DNA from: Flavobacteriales bacterium
GTDB lineage: Bacteria; Bacteroidota; Bacteroidia; Flavobacteriales; BACL11
DNA: 9,373 nucleotides
Direction: 5' to 3'
NCBI GenBank assembly: GCA_018695965.1
Contig: JABHQB010000165.1
Location: 1-9,373, forward strand
Shown here in pieces: positions 7,910-9,373 of the stretch (within the stretch, counting starts at the first letter, position 1; every line of letters starts with the position of its first letter). Below the pieces are notes generated by a model. That model was given only the letters and a program-made list of their open reading frames with translations. It did no database searches and was not told the DNA's origin. The translations under genes were made by a program, and so were the position numbers.

Positions 7910-8542
7910 TTATTTCAAAGGTACAGACATTATTGAATCTGAACTAAATTTAATAAAATTAAAAGGACTCTGAATAGTATCTCCATCTAATACTCTTGAA
8001 GAGAAAAAATCAGATGTAATTTTAAAAGACAAAAAAGAAGTTTCAGATTCTTTATATCTTTTTGTAACCTCATAATTCGAATAAATAAGATCGACATTTT
8101 CATGCTTCACGTTCTTGCCTTTACCATCTTCAAAATATCTTGCTTTTCTGTTTTTATCCCAAATCAATTGTTGAGTTGAAATAATCGTATCCCCAATTTT
8201 AATATTAACATCTCCGTTAGCAATCATAATATTTGTTGTATTATTTATCGTTGCTCTATCGCAAGTTATCACCGATTTAGTATTTGTACTGTCTAGTTTA
8301 TAGAAATCAAAATGTACACCTCCTGCTAGTTCTATTCTTTCTTCTTTGTCCGAAAATTTCTCCATTTTTTGAGACATAACTTTCAATTTTAAATTTCCAT
8401 TCTCAGTATAAATAATCTCAGAATTTGTAAGTTGTTCTACCGCTAAATTTTCTGTATTAATAAAGTTCCTAATATTGGATTCTGAATTCTCACAGGAAGC
8501 AAGAACTATCAAAGAAAATATTAAACTAAAAGTGTATTTCAA
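7910..8542 (-). CDS. lptC: LPS export ABC transporter periplasmic protein LptC, lipoprotein form, TTG start
   Basis: This 210-residue protein matches the LptC family, which passes LPS from the inner-membrane LptBFG extractor to the periplasmic bridge (LptA-like proteins). The N-terminus MKYTFSLIFSLIVLASC is a lipoprotein signal with lipobox LASC and the lipidated cysteine at 17. Many Bacteroidota LptC proteins are lipoproteins, whereas E. coli LptC has a plain membrane helix. The OstA-like beta-jellyroll part is visible around VITCDRATINNTTNIMIANG (91-110) and ISTQQLIWDKNRKARYF (121-137). The start codon is TTG (bases 8540-8542 read CAA on the + strand). No ATG or GTG lies between it and the upstream in-frame stop, and the next methionine (56) would delete the signal peptide. 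It begins 4 bases after the TPR gene stop, so translation is probably coupled. It precedes the CorC-like gene by 21 bases. Confidence 0.88.
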   Translation of the reverse strand: MKYTFSLIFSLIVLASCENSESNIRNFINTENLAVEQLTNSEIIYTENGNLKLKVMSQKMEKFSDKEERIELAGGVHFDFYKLDSTNTKSVITCDRATINNTTNIMIANGDVNIKIGDTIISTQQLIWDKNRKARYFEDGKGKNVKHENVDLIYSNYEVTKRYKESETSFLSFKITSDFFSSRVLDGDTIQSPFNFIKFSSDSIMSVPLK

Positions 8543-8546
8543 ATTA

Positions 8547-9373
8547 TTAGTCTCTTGTTCTCACTCTAGTTGATTTACCAATCCAACAACCTACTTTGTA
8601 AGAAGATCCTGGTTCAATATCATTAAAAAAACAGTCTTCTTGCGATGGAAAGTATTTTGAGTAGGTTGAAATTCTCTTATTTGCTTTCTCAGTTAAGATA
8701 TTATCAATACTTTTTGCTTTACTAAACATATCAACTGCTACCCAATATACCGATCCTCTTTCAAGATTAGAACTACCGCAACTAGATGATGAAGCAACAT
8801 AAATATCTCCTAACATTAAGTATGGTTCTCCCCATTCTGGTTTTAAACTAGCTGCTGAATTTGCTGCAGATCTAGCGTCAGCATAAGCCCCCTTAATCTG
8901 ATAAGCATAACATAATTTTAAGTAATAAGAAGCTTTGTAATCTATATCTTCCTGAAGTTGAATCGCTTGATTATAATATGAAACTGCTTCATCATAATTC
9001 TTTTTTGCAATACTCATATTCCCCATGTCATATGCGGATTTTGCAGTTGGATCTAATTCATGAAGTTGAGTAGCTGCAGTATAAAATACTTCATTCTCTG
9101 TACAATCCTTTTTATATAACAAAGTAGTTATCTTCTTCAGCAAAGTAATATTATCAGTTCCTAATGATAGTCTTTCTTTAAAAACTAGAATTAGATCTTC
9201 ACAAGAAGCATAGGGAGCGAAAATATTCTCCACATTAGTTAGAGCTTTCTCGTAATACTTTGCATATTTTTTATTATTATTAATATTATAGGAAATTATA
9301 TCTGAAACTACAATATACGCATCTAAAACATCTTGTTTTGTGACTTCCTCTGTAGATTGTTGTACATCATCTA
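8547..9373 (-). CDS. Conserved Bacteroidota tetratricopeptide-repeat protein, 5' end beyond the window edge
   Basis: The frame stays open from the stop at 8547-8549 to base 9371, giving 274 visible residues. The GTG at 9231-9233 is internal, since 46 further sense codons lie upstream (including KKYAKYYEKALTN). Two TPR units are clear: AKSAYDMGNMSIAKKNYDEA and following residues (about 9041-8940), and KASYYLKLCYAYQIKGAYADA and following (about 8933-8832). More distant repeats precede them. After the repeats comes SVYWVAVDMFSKAKSID, then the C-terminal signature GSSYKVGCWIGKSTRVRTRD. I recognise this tail from TPR proteins found in Bacteroidota, but no function is established that I know of. 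Cysteines occur in YASCEDL, KKDCTEN, SSCGSS, EDCFF and VGCWI, hinting at disulfides and a periplasmic location. The signal region, if any, is outside the window. It lies 4 bases before lptC, implying co-translation and perhaps a shared envelope role. Confidence 0.85.
   Translation of the reverse strand, partial: DDVQQSTEEVTKQDVLDAYIVVSDIISYNINNNKKYAKYYEKALTNVENIFAPYASCEDLILVFKERLSLGTDNITLLKKITTLLYKKDCTENEVFYTAATQLHELDPTAKSAYDMGNMSIAKKNYDEAVSYYNQAIQLQEDIDYKASYYLKLCYAYQIKGAYADARSAANSAASLKPEWGEPYLMLGDIYVASSSSCGSSNLERGSVYWVAVDMFSKAKSIDNILTEKANKRISTYSKYFPSQEDCFFNDIEPGSSYKVGCWIGKSTRVRTRD

Noticed and set aside
9231..9233. GTG at 9233 as the start of the TPR gene
   Set aside because: The frame remains open for 46 more codons to the edge of the window with protein-like, TPR-compatible sequence, so the true start lies outside.
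1..9373. tRNA, rRNA, CRISPR array, insertion sequence, phage or defence system
   Set aside because: No repeats with regular spacing, cloverleaf-like sequences, transposase motifs or terminal inverted repeats were seen; nearly every base belongs to a housekeeping envelope gene.

Overview
This 9.4 kb window is chromosomal housekeeping DNA from an AT-rich member of the Bacteroidota, most likely of flavobacterial type. The evidence is the strongly A/T-biased codon usage, Bacteroidota-style versions of MreC, MreD, PBP2 and PpiD, a LptC homologue built as a lipoprotein, and a conserved Bacteroidota TPR protein next to lptC. There are no RNA genes, mobile elements, CRISPR arrays or long non-coding stretches. 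The largest intergenic gap is 75 bases.

Left half (1-4139, + strand): a tightly packed cell-elongation operon, mreC (5' end outside the window) - mreD - mrdA (PBP2) - rodA. Adjacent genes overlap by 4 bases (ATGA) or are 2 bases apart, so they are probably co-transcribed and translationally coupled. MreC and MreD form the membrane scaffold. RodA polymerises glycan from lipid II, and PBP2 crosslinks it.

Centre (4140-4198): a short convergent gap with an inverted repeat flanked by A/T tracts, read as a bidirectional terminator. It is strongest for the leftward unit.

Right half (4199-9373, - strand): a leftward run of four genes, in transcription order: a TPR protein (5' end outside the window), lptC, a CNNM/CorC-type membrane protein with CBS domains, and a PpiD-like parvulin chaperone. 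lptC appears to start with TTG, 4 bases after the TPR gene. A weak Bacteroidota-type promoter may sit just before ppiD. The functional theme is envelope biogenesis: LPS transport, a membrane transporter or regulator, and periplasmic folding of outer-membrane proteins.

I see no clearly new multi-gene system. The most unusual item is a two-helix membrane hairpin inside the PpiD homologue, between its PPIase domain and the family's C-terminal region. Lesser oddities are an altered serine motif in PBP2, a Cys/His cluster in its transpeptidase domain, the TTG start of lptC and a set of cysteines in the TPR protein. Statements about family norms come from memory, not from alignments.
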